DNA of 9,182 nucleotides from Clostridia bacterium (GTDB lineage: Bacteria; Bacillota_A; Clostridia; Oscillospirales; CAG-272), in NCBI GenBank assembly GCA_017454075.1, contig JAFTDQ010000010.1, positions 1 through 9,182 of the forward strand. The letters are read 5' to 3'. Position numbers and translations under genes: made by a program. Below are positions 1-7,417 of the stretch, piece after piece. Positions within the stretch are counted from its first letter, which is position 1. Every line of letters begins with the position of its first letter. The notes below the pieces were generated by a model. The model searched no databases. It was not told the DNA's origin and saw only the letters and a program-made list of their open reading frames with translations.

Positions 1-71
1 CGGCGCTCAGGTCGCTCCCCAGCGTTGCCCTATCCTCCGCCGCGGCAAAAGCACTCAAATTATACCACGCA

Positions 72-102
72 TTCCCAATTTTGAAAAGGAGAACCGTATA
101 AT
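72..102 (+). promoter_or_regulatory. Candidate promoter for the solute-binding protein gene
   Basis: A perfect TATAAT lies at 97-102. The best -35 partner is TTCCCA at 72-77 (4 of 6 matches to TTGACA), with a slightly long 19-nt spacer. TTGAAA at 81-86 is a better -35 by sequence but is only 10 nt from the -10 box. Transcription would start near 109, about 37 nt before the ATG at 146. No other candidate in 1-145 has a consensus -10 facing the gene. The call rests on motif matching only. Confidence 0.4.
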
Positions 103-145
103 TGAATTCTCTTGCTGGGGGACTATTTAATTATACCAGAATTCT

Positions 146-1648
146 ATGAAAACCAAAAGACTATTGGCAATGCTGATTGCGGTCGTGGTGCTCGCCGGAT
201 TTGCGGCGGCCTGTTCTCAGACCGGGACGCCCGCCGGAACGGATCCCGTGCCAAGCAGCACGGTGTCGGGGACCGAAACCGACGTCGTCACCGAACCTGT
301 GGATACAGGCCCGGGGATTGATCCGGATCGCAAATTCGACGGCTATTCCTACGTCATCCTGCAGCACAGCGGGGCGGCCGGTAAGGATTTTGAGGCTGAG
401 GAGGACTCCTCCGACGTTTTGCTGTCTGCGGATTACGCGCGCAAGCTTAAGGTCGAGGATGCGCTCGGCATTGAAATAATCGTCGAGGAACTGACGGCGG
501 GAAAGCGTGACGGCGCGGCGGTCCTCAACAATTACATGCTGGCGGGCGATTACGTTTACTCGCTCGCGTCGTTGTCCTCGTATTCTGCCGGCAACGCAAT
601 GCTCTCAAACCTTCTGACAGACCTCAATTCCATACCGAACCTCGATCTGAGCCGCGACTGGTGGGATCAGAGCTGTGTTGTGGACTGTTCAGTCGGAGAA
701 AAACTTTATTTCATGACCGGGGACATCTCATATATCGACAACAACCAGACGTTTGCGATGCAGTTCAACAAAAAGCTCGCAAATGATTACGGTCTTTCCA
801 GCCTTTACGAATATGTCGATAACAAGACGTGGACTCTTGACACCCTTCTTCAGGTCGTTCGCAAGGCGGCGGCGGTAGACGGAGACGTGGACAAGGACGG
901 TCAGCATCAGAACGACCCGGACGATATTTATCCCGTTTATACGTGGGACGACGCGGTCCTCGGATTCATAAACGCGTCCGACGTAAAATGTGCTGGCATC
1001 TCGGATTCGGGCGAATTTGAGTTCACACTGAACAAAAATCAGGACAAGCTTTTCAGCGTGTTCGACAAATACTCAAGCATCCTGTACGATACGGACCTGA
1101 CCTGCGCATATCAGAGAAACGGATACGACAAGTCCTACGGCCTCATGGCCTTCAGAGATGACCGTGCGCTGTTCTATTTCTCCAATATCTGGATCTGCAC
1201 GCTTCTCAGAAACGACATGGAATCCGAATACGGAGTACTTCCGTTCCCGATGTATGATGAGAGTCAGACAAAATATATCTCCCCGATCGCACCGTTCAAT
1301 ATGATGTACTACGTTGTTCCTTCGAACGGCAGCGAGGAAGACCTTGACGCGATAGGCTTTATAACCCAGCTTCTCGGGTACGAGTCAAAGCGCCTTGTAA
1401 CTCCCGCATACTACGATAAGATCCTCAAGCAGAGAAGTACAAGCGATGAGGATTCGCATCGTATGGTCGACCTCATTCTTGCGTCCCGCGCTCACGATTT
1501 CGGCTGGATTTACGAGCTCGGCGGGTATAACGAAGGCCTGATGAATCTGTTCCGTACGTATTCGAGCGATCTCAGCTCGACGATATCGGCGACTCTTGAA
1601 CAGGCTCAGAGCAAGATCAACGATTTGAATCTGGCAATAAAGGGATAA
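146..1648 (+). CDS. Extracellular solute-binding lipoprotein of a carbohydrate ABC importer
   Basis: This 500-residue protein is probably the substrate-binding lipoprotein of an ABC sugar importer, anchored on the outer face of the membrane. Residues 1-22 form a signal peptide (MKTKR, then a hydrophobic core) ending in AAA-C23, an acceptable lipobox although Ala at -3 is less common than Leu. A Thr/Pro/Gly-rich linker runs to about residue 60. The rest has the periplasmic-binding-protein look of clostridial family-1-like sugar binders: a conserved DWWDQ segment, aromatic patches, and a C-terminal helical stretch ending at a TAA stop. D247-x-D249-x-D251-G resembles the Ca2+-binding loop seen in related proteins. 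The ATG lacks a good Shine-Dalgarno; the start is chosen because it begins the signal peptide. No permease or ATPase genes follow it, so partners must lie upstream of the window or elsewhere. The substrate cannot be read from sequence; a plant-type oligosaccharide is inferred from the glycosidases downstream. Confidence 0.85.
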   Translation: MKTKRLLAMLIAVVVLAGFAAACSQTGTPAGTDPVPSSTVSGTETDVVTEPVDTGPGIDPDRKFDGYSYVILQHSGAAGKDFEAEEDSSDVLLSADYARKLKVEDALGIEIIVEELTAGKRDGAAVLNNYMLAGDYVYSLASLSSYSAGNAMLSNLLTDLNSIPNLDLSRDWWDQSCVVDCSVGEKLYFMTGDISYIDNNQTFAMQFNKKLANDYGLSSLYEYVDNKTWTLDTLLQVVRKAAAVDGDVDKDGQHQNDPDDIYPVYTWDDAVLGFINASDVKCAGISDSGEFEFTLNKNQDKLFSVFDKYSSILYDTDLTCAYQRNGYDKSYGLMAFRDDRALFYFSNIWICTLLRNDMESEYGVLPFPMYDESQTKYISPIAPFNMMYYVVPSNGSEEDLDAIGFITQLLGYESKRLVTPAYYDKILKQRSTSDEDSHRMVDLILASRAHDFGWIYELGGYNEGLMNLFRTYSSDLSSTISATLEQAQSKINDLNLAIKG

Positions 1649-1685
1649 AAAACACGCGTAATATGCGCGCTGAGATCTTATATTT

Positions 1686-1690
1686 GAGGT
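1686..1690 (+). promoter_or_regulatory. Ribosome binding site of the CBM9-like gene
   Basis: GAGGT lies 6 nt (an A-run) before the ATG at 1697, a good Shine-Dalgarno that fixes this start. The 48-nt gap after the binding-protein gene has no convincing terminator, only a 4-bp CGCG repeat, so co-transcription with the upstream gene is likely. Confidence 0.6.
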
Positions 1691-1696
1691 AAAAAA

Positions 1697-2611
1697 ATGA
1701 AACGCTTTCTAATATTTGCGACAGCGGTCCTTCTGATGCTTTCCATGGTGTCAGGAGCATATGCCGCAACAGCCACAAGACGTATAGAGCAGACGATAAA
1801 CGCTCTCAGCAAAGCTCCGACGACAGACGGAGAGATCAATTCGGGTGAGTACGGAGACCCGATCAGAGTCATAAGTAAAGACGCCGATGACTTCGGTTCG
1901 TACTATTCTCTGATCAATGGCAACGCCGAGTCCGAGTTTGCGGATCTTCCGGACAAGAGCACCTTCTACGTAAATTACGACGCCGATTATCTTTATATAG
2001 CGGCAGAGTTTGAAACCCCGAGCTTTACGGTCAACAACACATGGTTCGGCGGGTCTCACATGCTGATCGCGTTCTCTTCGAACATGTCGGCGATAGGTGA
2101 AAACGACCCTGGTATCAACCTTCCGAACCGCCTTTTGGTCTGGTTTAACAGCAGCGGCGCGCTTCAAACGAAAATAGACAAGACCGAGGCAAACGTAGCA
2201 GCGCTCAACCAGTCGGTTTCCGGTGACGTCGGTGCTTCCGCCGCAAAGGTCACAGAGACCGCAAACGGGCACAAAGTTGTCTTTGAGCTCGCTCTGAAAT
2301 GGAATCAGATCGTTCCTTCAAACAAGAGCGTACCGGTCAAGGGCGATCATTTCCTGCTCTGCCTCACCTACTATGAGAATGAAGGCGACGGCTCGAGAGC
2401 GAGAAACACTCTGATCTCGGCCGCAGGTACTGCCGCCAACATCAACCACGTTTCAAGGCATTTTAACCTGACGCTTGGGGATGTCATTGAAAACGGATCC
2501 TCTGGCGGCGGATCGGGGAGCCCGTCAACGTTTGATGCTTTTTCTATAGTAGGTGTGATCGCCGCTGCTTCCGCTGCCGGCATCGCTCTTATTCGCAGAA
2601 AGAAATTCTGA
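1697..2611 (+). CDS. Secreted membrane-anchored protein with CBM9/DOMON-like domain
   Basis: This 304-residue surface protein has three parts. Residues 1-23 are a signal peptide (MKRF, hydrophobic core, AYA cleavage site). Residues of about 35-265 form a beta-rich domain that starts with the TTDGEINSGEY pattern typical of CBM9-like/DOMON sandwiches and continues with YVNYDADYLYIAAEF and a later FELALKWNQI strand; this family usually binds sugars or haem. Residues 267-275 are a Gly/Ser linker, followed by PSTFDAF, a hydrophobic helix (about 282-299) and a basic RRKKF end, a layout like sorting or anchor tails. No catalytic motif is visible, so a binding role at the cell surface is inferred. 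It follows the solute-binding lipoprotein by 48 nt with a good ribosome binding site, and is followed by a strong hairpin. The domain call is from pattern recognition, not a profile search; the ligand is unknown. Confidence 0.7.
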   Translation: MKRFLIFATAVLLMLSMVSGAYAATATRRIEQTINALSKAPTTDGEINSGEYGDPIRVISKDADDFGSYYSLINGNAESEFADLPDKSTFYVNYDADYLYIAAEFETPSFTVNNTWFGGSHMLIAFSSNMSAIGENDPGINLPNRLLVWFNSSGALQTKIDKTEANVAALNQSVSGDVGASAAKVTETANGHKVVFELALKWNQIVPSNKSVPVKGDHFLLCLTYYENEGDGSRARNTLISAAGTAANINHVSRHFNLTLGDVIENGSSGGGSGSPSTFDAFSIVGVIAAASAAGIALIRRKKF

Positions 2612-2622
2612 TTCTGCGCGCT

Positions 2623-2657
2623 GTCCCCTCGCCGTTTCCCCTAGATGGCGAGGGGAC
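2623..2657 (+). terminator. Perfect 11-bp hairpin, probable terminator after the first two genes
   Basis: The arm at 2623-2633 (gtcccctcgcc) pairs perfectly with 2647-2657 (ggcgaggggac), leaving a 13-nt loop. It begins 12 nt after the stop codon of the CBM9-like gene. The downstream tail is only GTTTCGCT followed by A-rich sequence, so it is not a textbook rho-independent terminator; it may also act as a 3'-end stabiliser or attenuator. A second, weaker 6-bp hairpin (cacggg/cccgtg) lies at 2677-2693. Confidence 0.55.
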
Positions 2658-2756
2658 GTTTCGCTAAAAAAACAGACACGGGCAATTCCCGTGCAAATAC
2701 TTTGATAAGCAAGACAGATGAACGAAATATCTGCATTATTTGATAGAAGCTGTTCT

Positions 2757-2786
2757 TTCAAACTTTGGTCAGCACTCTGATACGAT
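2757..2786 (+). promoter_or_regulatory. Candidate promoter for the GH2-GH43-MBL operon
   Basis: TTCAAA at 2757-2762 (4 of 6 to TTGACA) and TACGAT at 2781-2786 (4 of 6 to TATAAT) are 18 nt apart, and TG at 2778-2779 gives an extended -10 (TGnTACGAT). Transcription would start near 2793. GATAC (2779-2783) and GTATC (2798-2802) form a short inverted repeat across the -10 and start region, which could be an operator. The 206-nt gap after a hairpin is the only place in the window where a new operon start is expected. Confidence 0.35.
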
Positions 2787-2804
2787 TTGTAGTTAAGGTA
2801 TCTG

Positions 2805-2810
2805 AAAGGG
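2805..2810 (+). promoter_or_regulatory. Ribosome binding site of the GH2 gene
   Basis: AAAGGG lies 7 nt before the ATG at 2818. It is a moderate Shine-Dalgarno and supports this start, which also gives the normal GH2 N-terminus (NWNSGWLF). Confidence 0.5.
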
Positions 2811-2817
2811 ATTCAAA

Positions 2818-5571
2818 ATGCAAAAAATAAACTGGAACAGCGGCTGGCTTTTCGCTTTAGAGAATGAACTCGACGCAAGGAATTGCTTCGGGCTTGAGAA
2901 AATCGGCGATGCGAGCGGCGCCACGGCGCGGTTTTATGATTATAGCAACTGGAAGGCGGTCGATCTGCCCCACGACTGGGCAATTTCGCTTCCGGTCGAT
3001 CTTCGCTGCAATACCTTCGCCGGAGCGCGGGCGTGTTCTTCATATCACAGGTTTATGACAGAACGTCACGTGCAGGATGATATTGTGATTTACAACGTAG
3101 GCTGGTATCGCAAGCAATTTATGTTTGACGAACTCTGGACCGGCAAACGTGTTTTTATAGAATTTGAAGGGATATTCCGCGACGCTCACGTGTGGGTGAA
3201 CGAGGTGTTCGTTGACCGGCATATGAGCGGTTATACGGGATTTACGCTGGATATTACGGATTTCCTTTTCCCGGGGGAGGAAAACAGCATTGTCGTCCGG
3301 GTCGACTCCGAGCATCCCGAGGGATGGTGGTATGAAGGCGCGGGGATATACAGGAACGTAAACCTGCTTCTTGCAGAGCCGGTACACACCGTGATAAACG
3401 GGACTGTCGTCAGACCGCGCACCGATGGGACGATTGACGTGCGGGCAGCACTGAGAAATGACGGAGACGACGATTTTGAAGGCTGGGTAAGCTTACGTGT
3501 TACGGATAAAAACGGCTGCGTTGTATGCGGTTGTGAAAAGGATATATCGGTCGCAAGTTGCGCTGACGTCATAACGTCGGCTTCTCTTAAAGCGGACGAT
3601 CCGCATCTCTGGCAGATAAACGACCCGTACCTTTATACGCTTGAAATCAGGGTCGGGGAAGAAATCGAAAAAGTGCGGTTCGGTATCCGCTCGGCTGTGT
3701 TCGACGCAGAAAAAGGCTTCCTGCTGAACGGGAATCGCTTAAAAATACACGGCGTCTGCTGCCATCAGGATATGGGCGGGGCAGGAGTCGCTTTAACTGA
3801 CAATCTGCAATACTACCGCATACGGGAGCTTAAGGAAATGGGGGTCAACGCCGTCAGATTCCACCATGCCCCGGCACCGTCGCTTCTTGACGCGTGCGAC
3901 GAGCTCGGGATGCTCGTCGTCGACGAGACGCGTATGTTCGGCACGTCACCCGAGGCTCTGAGACAGCTAACCGATCTTGTCGAAAGGGACAGGAACCGTC
4001 CGTCGGTCATACTCTGGTCGCTCGGTAACGAGGAGTTTACTCTTCAGAACACCGAAAAGGGCAGATTTTACATGAAAAAAATGTCGGAGTTCCTGCGGCG
4101 TTTGGACGACACCCGCGAAATAACGTACGCCGGGAGCAACGCGTACAATTTTACGGGAATAAACGGCGCGGCCGGTGTGAGGGGCGTGAATTACATCCGG
4201 AATCACAACGGCTGGGGAAACGAATGGCTCGACAAATATCATGAGCTTCATCCCAAGCAGCCGATCATAGGCACCGAGGAGGGCTCGCATGTTCAAAGCT
4301 CGGGGTATGCAAATAACGACATAGGGAGCGGCGTCATTGATTGCTTCGGTGACGTTTCGATGCCGTGGGGCTCAACGCCCGAGAGCTGGGTAAAATATTA
4401 TGAAGCAAGAGACTACCTTGCCGGCGGGTTCCTTTGGACGGGCTTCGATTATCACGGAGAGCCGAACCCGTTTATAACGTCAAACGTTTCCTCAATGTTC
4501 GGCGTTGTTGACCTCTGCGGAATACCGAAGCCGGTATTTTATTACTACCGGGCCTGGTGGACCGACGCTCCGGTCCTCAGGATCGCTCCGCATTGGGATT
4601 TCAGACCCGGGGAGACCGTGGAAATAGCCGTTTTCACAAACTGCGACGATATAACCCTTTTTGTCAACGGCAAAGAAAGGGAATCACGCAAAATCAGGCG
4701 GTTTGACATGCCTGTATTCAGCGTCGTATATGAGCCGGGTGAAATAAGTGTCATCGGAAAAAAGGACGGCGCGGAATACACCGACAGCATAAAAACGTCG
4801 GGGGAGGCTGTCGGGATCCGCAGCATACCTGTTTTGATGCCTGACAAAGACGACGATATCGGCGTTTTTCAGCTCGAAGCATACGATAAAAACGGAACAT
4901 TCTGCCGGACGGCCTCCGACCTGGTCGACGTTTCCGTGTCCGACGGGATTTGCATCGGGGTCTCGAACGGGGACGCGGCCTGCGTCGACTACGAGCAGAA
5001 GACAGATGAAGATGAATGCGTCTTTATCCGGAATTTCAGGTATGAACACGGGATGTATTCTGTCCCGCCCGTGCAGGAAAACGTAAGGAGAAACAGGTTT
5101 GACCGACTGGTAAAGACTGAGTCTCAGGAAGGATTCCCGGGTGAACGAAGATTCACCGCCGTGTTCAGCGACGAGATCACTGAAAAGGAGACTCTGACGT
5201 TTATTTCAGAAATCAGGCTTGCCGAAGATTTCGATTATATCGAGTTTGAGCGTTTAGGCGGGACGGCGAGGGTATTTGTTGACGGAGAGGAGATAGGGAA
5301 CAATCTGCGAAGCTACGGAAGAATGCCGTTTAACAACGTAAGACCCTACCGCTTTTACCGGAAGATCAACGCCGGAGAACATGAGATCAGGGTCGTCTCC
5401 GAGCATTATGGGAACGGTATACCGCCGATTTCCGGGACTGTCAGGCTCGGCAGAAAAGTGTCGACCCCGTGGACTGTCAGACTTCATTTCGGGCGGGCGC
5501 GTGTCTTTGTCAGAAAAGCCTCCCGCGGGAACTTCGCTGTAAGAGCGTCACTGAAAGATCATGATAAATAA
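2818..5571 (+). CDS. Glycoside hydrolase family 2 enzyme (beta-galactosidase-like), cytoplasmic
   Basis: This 917-residue retaining beta-glycosidase has no signal peptide, so it should act inside the cell on imported oligosaccharides. Domains in order: N-terminal sugar-binding sandwich (about 1-190, with NVGWYRKQF and the WWYEGAGIYRNV strand), an Ig-like domain (about 193-288), then the TIM barrel (about 289-580). The barrel holds HGVCCHQD, the GH2 signature RNRPSVILWSLGNEE with E405 as likely acid/base, and IIGTEEGSH with E487 as likely nucleophile. A DUF4982-like sandwich follows (about 582-657, VFTNCDDITLFVNGK), then an Ig-like GH2 C-terminal domain (about 666-725, with SNGD). Residues of about 735-917 are an extra beta-rich tail that I do not recognise. 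The RFHHAPAPSLLDACDELGMLVVDE stretch fits a Firmicutes GH2 subgroup with HH in place of the usual SHNP. Its last 11 nt overlap the GH43 gene. Galactosidase, glucuronidase and other GH2 activities cannot be told apart here. Confidence 0.9.
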   Translation: MQKINWNSGWLFALENELDARNCFGLEKIGDASGATARFYDYSNWKAVDLPHDWAISLPVDLRCNTFAGARACSSYHRFMTERHVQDDIVIYNVGWYRKQFMFDELWTGKRVFIEFEGIFRDAHVWVNEVFVDRHMSGYTGFTLDITDFLFPGEENSIVVRVDSEHPEGWWYEGAGIYRNVNLLLAEPVHTVINGTVVRPRTDGTIDVRAALRNDGDDDFEGWVSLRVTDKNGCVVCGCEKDISVASCADVITSASLKADDPHLWQINDPYLYTLEIRVGEEIEKVRFGIRSAVFDAEKGFLLNGNRLKIHGVCCHQDMGGAGVALTDNLQYYRIRELKEMGVNAVRFHHAPAPSLLDACDELGMLVVDETRMFGTSPEALRQLTDLVERDRNRPSVILWSLGNEEFTLQNTEKGRFYMKKMSEFLRRLDDTREITYAGSNAYNFTGINGAAGVRGVNYIRNHNGWGNEWLDKYHELHPKQPIIGTEEGSHVQSSGYANNDIGSGVIDCFGDVSMPWGSTPESWVKYYEARDYLAGGFLWTGFDYHGEPNPFITSNVSSMFGVVDLCGIPKPVFYYYRAWWTDAPVLRIAPHWDFRPGETVEIAVFTNCDDITLFVNGKERESRKIRRFDMPVFSVVYEPGEISVIGKKDGAEYTDSIKTSGEAVGIRSIPVLMPDKDDDIGVFQLEAYDKNGTFCRTASDLVDVSVSDGICIGVSNGDAACVDYEQKTDEDECVFIRNFRYEHGMYSVPPVQENVRRNRFDRLVKTESQEGFPGERRFTAVFSDEITEKETLTFISEIRLAEDFDYIEFERLGGTARVFVDGEEIGNNLRSYGRMPFNNVRPYRFYRKINAGEHEIRVVSEHYGNGIPPISGTVRLGRKVSTPWTVRLHFGRARVFVRKASRGNFAVRASLKDHDK

Positions 5572-7417
5572 AAAAAGCAAAAAAATAAAAGCGCTGACTG
5601 CGCTTTGTCTGTCACTGACGATTCTCAATTCATCGTGCGCGTTTATGAGCTCGGAGATCCCGGCTGATACGCCGGTTTCGACCTGCCGAGGGGAGACGAC
5701 AATCCCTGTGAGTGATCCGGAAACCGATCCGTCTAATCTTTCCGGTCTGCCCGGGTCGTCCGAAACGGTCTCTGATCAGAGAGAGAGCGGCGACGTGCTT
5801 TCTGAATCGCTTTCCGAAACCGAATCGGAAACCGAATCTGAAATCGATACTGAATATGTCAGGGATACTGAACCTGATACCGTGATTTCTTCGGCTGAGA
5901 AGGAAAAGGATCCTCCGGCAACAGGGAAGACTGAGACGACGACCGAAGAAAAAACAGAAACGGAACCTGCAGACACTACGGAGGAAACAGAAATGAAAAA
6001 TGATATCACTGACAAATGCGCGTTTGCGAGCGGCAACTACGTGCTTTCCGATTTCGGAGTCAGGGCTGAACTCGTTACGACGTCGTCGTCAAATATAATT
6101 TACGGCGGGGCGTTTTTTGAAGATCCCGCTGCCTCGGGAAATTATCGCCTTAAAGTCAGCCTCAGGACGGAGGCGAGGCGCTCGCTCGGGGGACTGCTTT
6201 TCGGAGCAAAAAAATCCGGAAAAGGATTTGCGGGATATTCTTTTTCGGTGTCTGAACGCAGCGTCGCGCTGTCAAAGGTTTCGTATTCCGGATCGAAGGA
6301 AGTCCGTACGGAGCTCGCCTCGAAGACCGTTGAACGTTCGGACTATAACAAGCCCGTAACGCTTATGGTCGAGAAAAGCGGAAGCAGGATCCGCTGTTAT
6401 TATCTCGACGATATGGCGGGAGTTGAACCATGGCCGGAATTCGAGTACGTTCTGTCTGATACCGACGGCGGCATCGGATATTTTGATAACGGCTACGGAG
6501 TGTCATTTGAAGAGATTGAAATCGAACCTTATGTTTCGTCGGAAAGTACCGGCAAAAAGTACGTAAACCCGGTTTTCGGAAACAACGCCGGTGCGGATCC
6601 GTTCGTTCTGAAATATAACGGCGTTTATTATCTCTACTGCTCAAACTACGCGCCGAACAACCTCGGGCACTGGGTTTTCACGTCAACGGACCTCGTTAAC
6701 TGGACGATGAAGGGACAGTGCGCCGGTGAAATGTGGGGAGCGGCCGCCGGCACCTACTGGGCTCCCGAAGTGTTTGAAAAAGACGGGAAATTCTATATGG
6801 TGGTAACAGCCGGGCGACACATCGGTTTTGCGGTCGCGGATTCACCGTTAGGGCCGTTCATACCGGAAGATAATTATATCACAGACGGTATCGACGGGCA
6901 CGTCTTTGAGGATGAAGACGGCCGGATGTATCTCTATTACGTTTACAACGGGATTCACGGCTGTGAGCTGAACGACGATATCGTCACGGTCAAACCCGGC
7001 ACCGACAAACTGCTCTTTCGCGCCTCAGCCGCATGGGAGGTTACGACCGCCGAGGGACCGTTCGTCGTTAAGCATAACGGGAAATATTATCTCACTTATT
7101 CGGGAGACACGTATACCTCAGAAAACTATGCGGTCGGCTATGCCACTTCAGATTCTCCGCTTGGAGATTATGTAAGATACGCTGCCAACCCTGTAATGAA
7201 CAAAACGTCAGTAATCCATGGAACAGGGCATCACTGCTTTGTTTCGTCGCCCGACGGCAGCGAGATGTTTATCGTTTTTCATTGCCATAAGGCTCCGGGC
7301 ACGGTCGGGCCGAGGACGATTTGCATAGACCGCGTAAGATTTGCACCGACCGCGTGCGGAGTGGACAGGATCGAGGTTTTCGGACCGACCCATACGCCGC
7401 AGGATTATCCGGGATGA
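5561..7417 (+). CDS. Glycoside hydrolase family 43 lipoprotein with acidic linker
   Basis: This 618-residue enzyme probably removes arabinose or xylose units from plant polysaccharide at the cell surface; GH43 enzymes are inverting and include arabinofuranosidases, xylosidases and arabinanases. Residues 1-25 are a basic then hydrophobic signal ending NSS-C26, a plausible but non-canonical lipobox (Asn at -3). Residues 27 to about 150 are a Ser/Thr/Glu/Asp/Pro-rich linker. About 153-325 is a beta-sandwich of the LamG/DUF1080 type, a possible sugar-binding module. About 331-618 is the five-bladed GH43 propeller: D346 in GADPFV (base), D445 in IDGHVF (pKa modulator) and E498 in TTAEGPF (acid), plus HGTGHH, which can hold a metal in this family. 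All three catalytic carboxylates are present. It starts within the end of the GH2 gene (11-nt overlap), and its TGA overlaps the next ATG, so translation is probably coupled. Exact substrate is not readable. Confidence 0.88.
   Translation: MINKKSKKIKALTALCLSLTILNSSCAFMSSEIPADTPVSTCRGETTIPVSDPETDPSNLSGLPGSSETVSDQRESGDVLSESLSETESETESEIDTEYVRDTEPDTVISSAEKEKDPPATGKTETTTEEKTETEPADTTEETEMKNDITDKCAFASGNYVLSDFGVRAELVTTSSSNIIYGGAFFEDPAASGNYRLKVSLRTEARRSLGGLLFGAKKSGKGFAGYSFSVSERSVALSKVSYSGSKEVRTELASKTVERSDYNKPVTLMVEKSGSRIRCYYLDDMAGVEPWPEFEYVLSDTDGGIGYFDNGYGVSFEEIEIEPYVSSESTGKKYVNPVFGNNAGADPFVLKYNGVYYLYCSNYAPNNLGHWVFTSTDLVNWTMKGQCAGEMWGAAAGTYWAPEVFEKDGKFYMVVTAGRHIGFAVADSPLGPFIPEDNYITDGIDGHVFEDEDGRMYLYYVYNGIHGCELNDDIVTVKPGTDKLLFRASAAWEVTTAEGPFVVKHNGKYYLTYSGDTYTSENYAVGYATSDSPLGDYVRYAANPVMNKTSVIHGTGHHCFVSSPDGSEMFIVFHCHKAPGTVGPRTICIDRVRFAPTACGVDRIEVFGPTHTPQDYPG
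5816..5851 (+). repeat. 12-nt tandem repeat in the GH43 linker
   Basis: Three 12-nt units (gaaaccgaatcg, gaaaccgaatct, and the diverged gaaatcgatact) lie head to tail and encode ETESETESEIDT in the acidic linker. Related Glu/Thr runs recur at 5928-5994. The in-frame unit size means copy changes would alter only linker length. Confidence 0.7.

Noticed and set aside
1..60. End or start of a neighbouring gene at the left edge
   Set aside because: Short stretches are open on both strands, but none is recognisable and 60 bases are too few to support a call.
112..321. 69-residue frame overlapping the start of the binding-protein gene
   Set aside because: It starts at TTG without a well-placed Shine-Dalgarno, gives an Arg-rich low-complexity product, and overlaps a clear lipoprotein signal peptide in another frame.
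1751..2272. 173-residue minus-strand open frame opposite the CBM9-like gene
   Set aside because: No ribosome binding site or recognisable domain; Cys/Arg/Val-rich shadow of the real gene.
2803..2816. Catabolite-repression (cre) site at TGAAAGGGATTCAA
   Set aside because: It lacks the central CG of the cre consensus and overlaps the ribosome binding site; the match is too weak.
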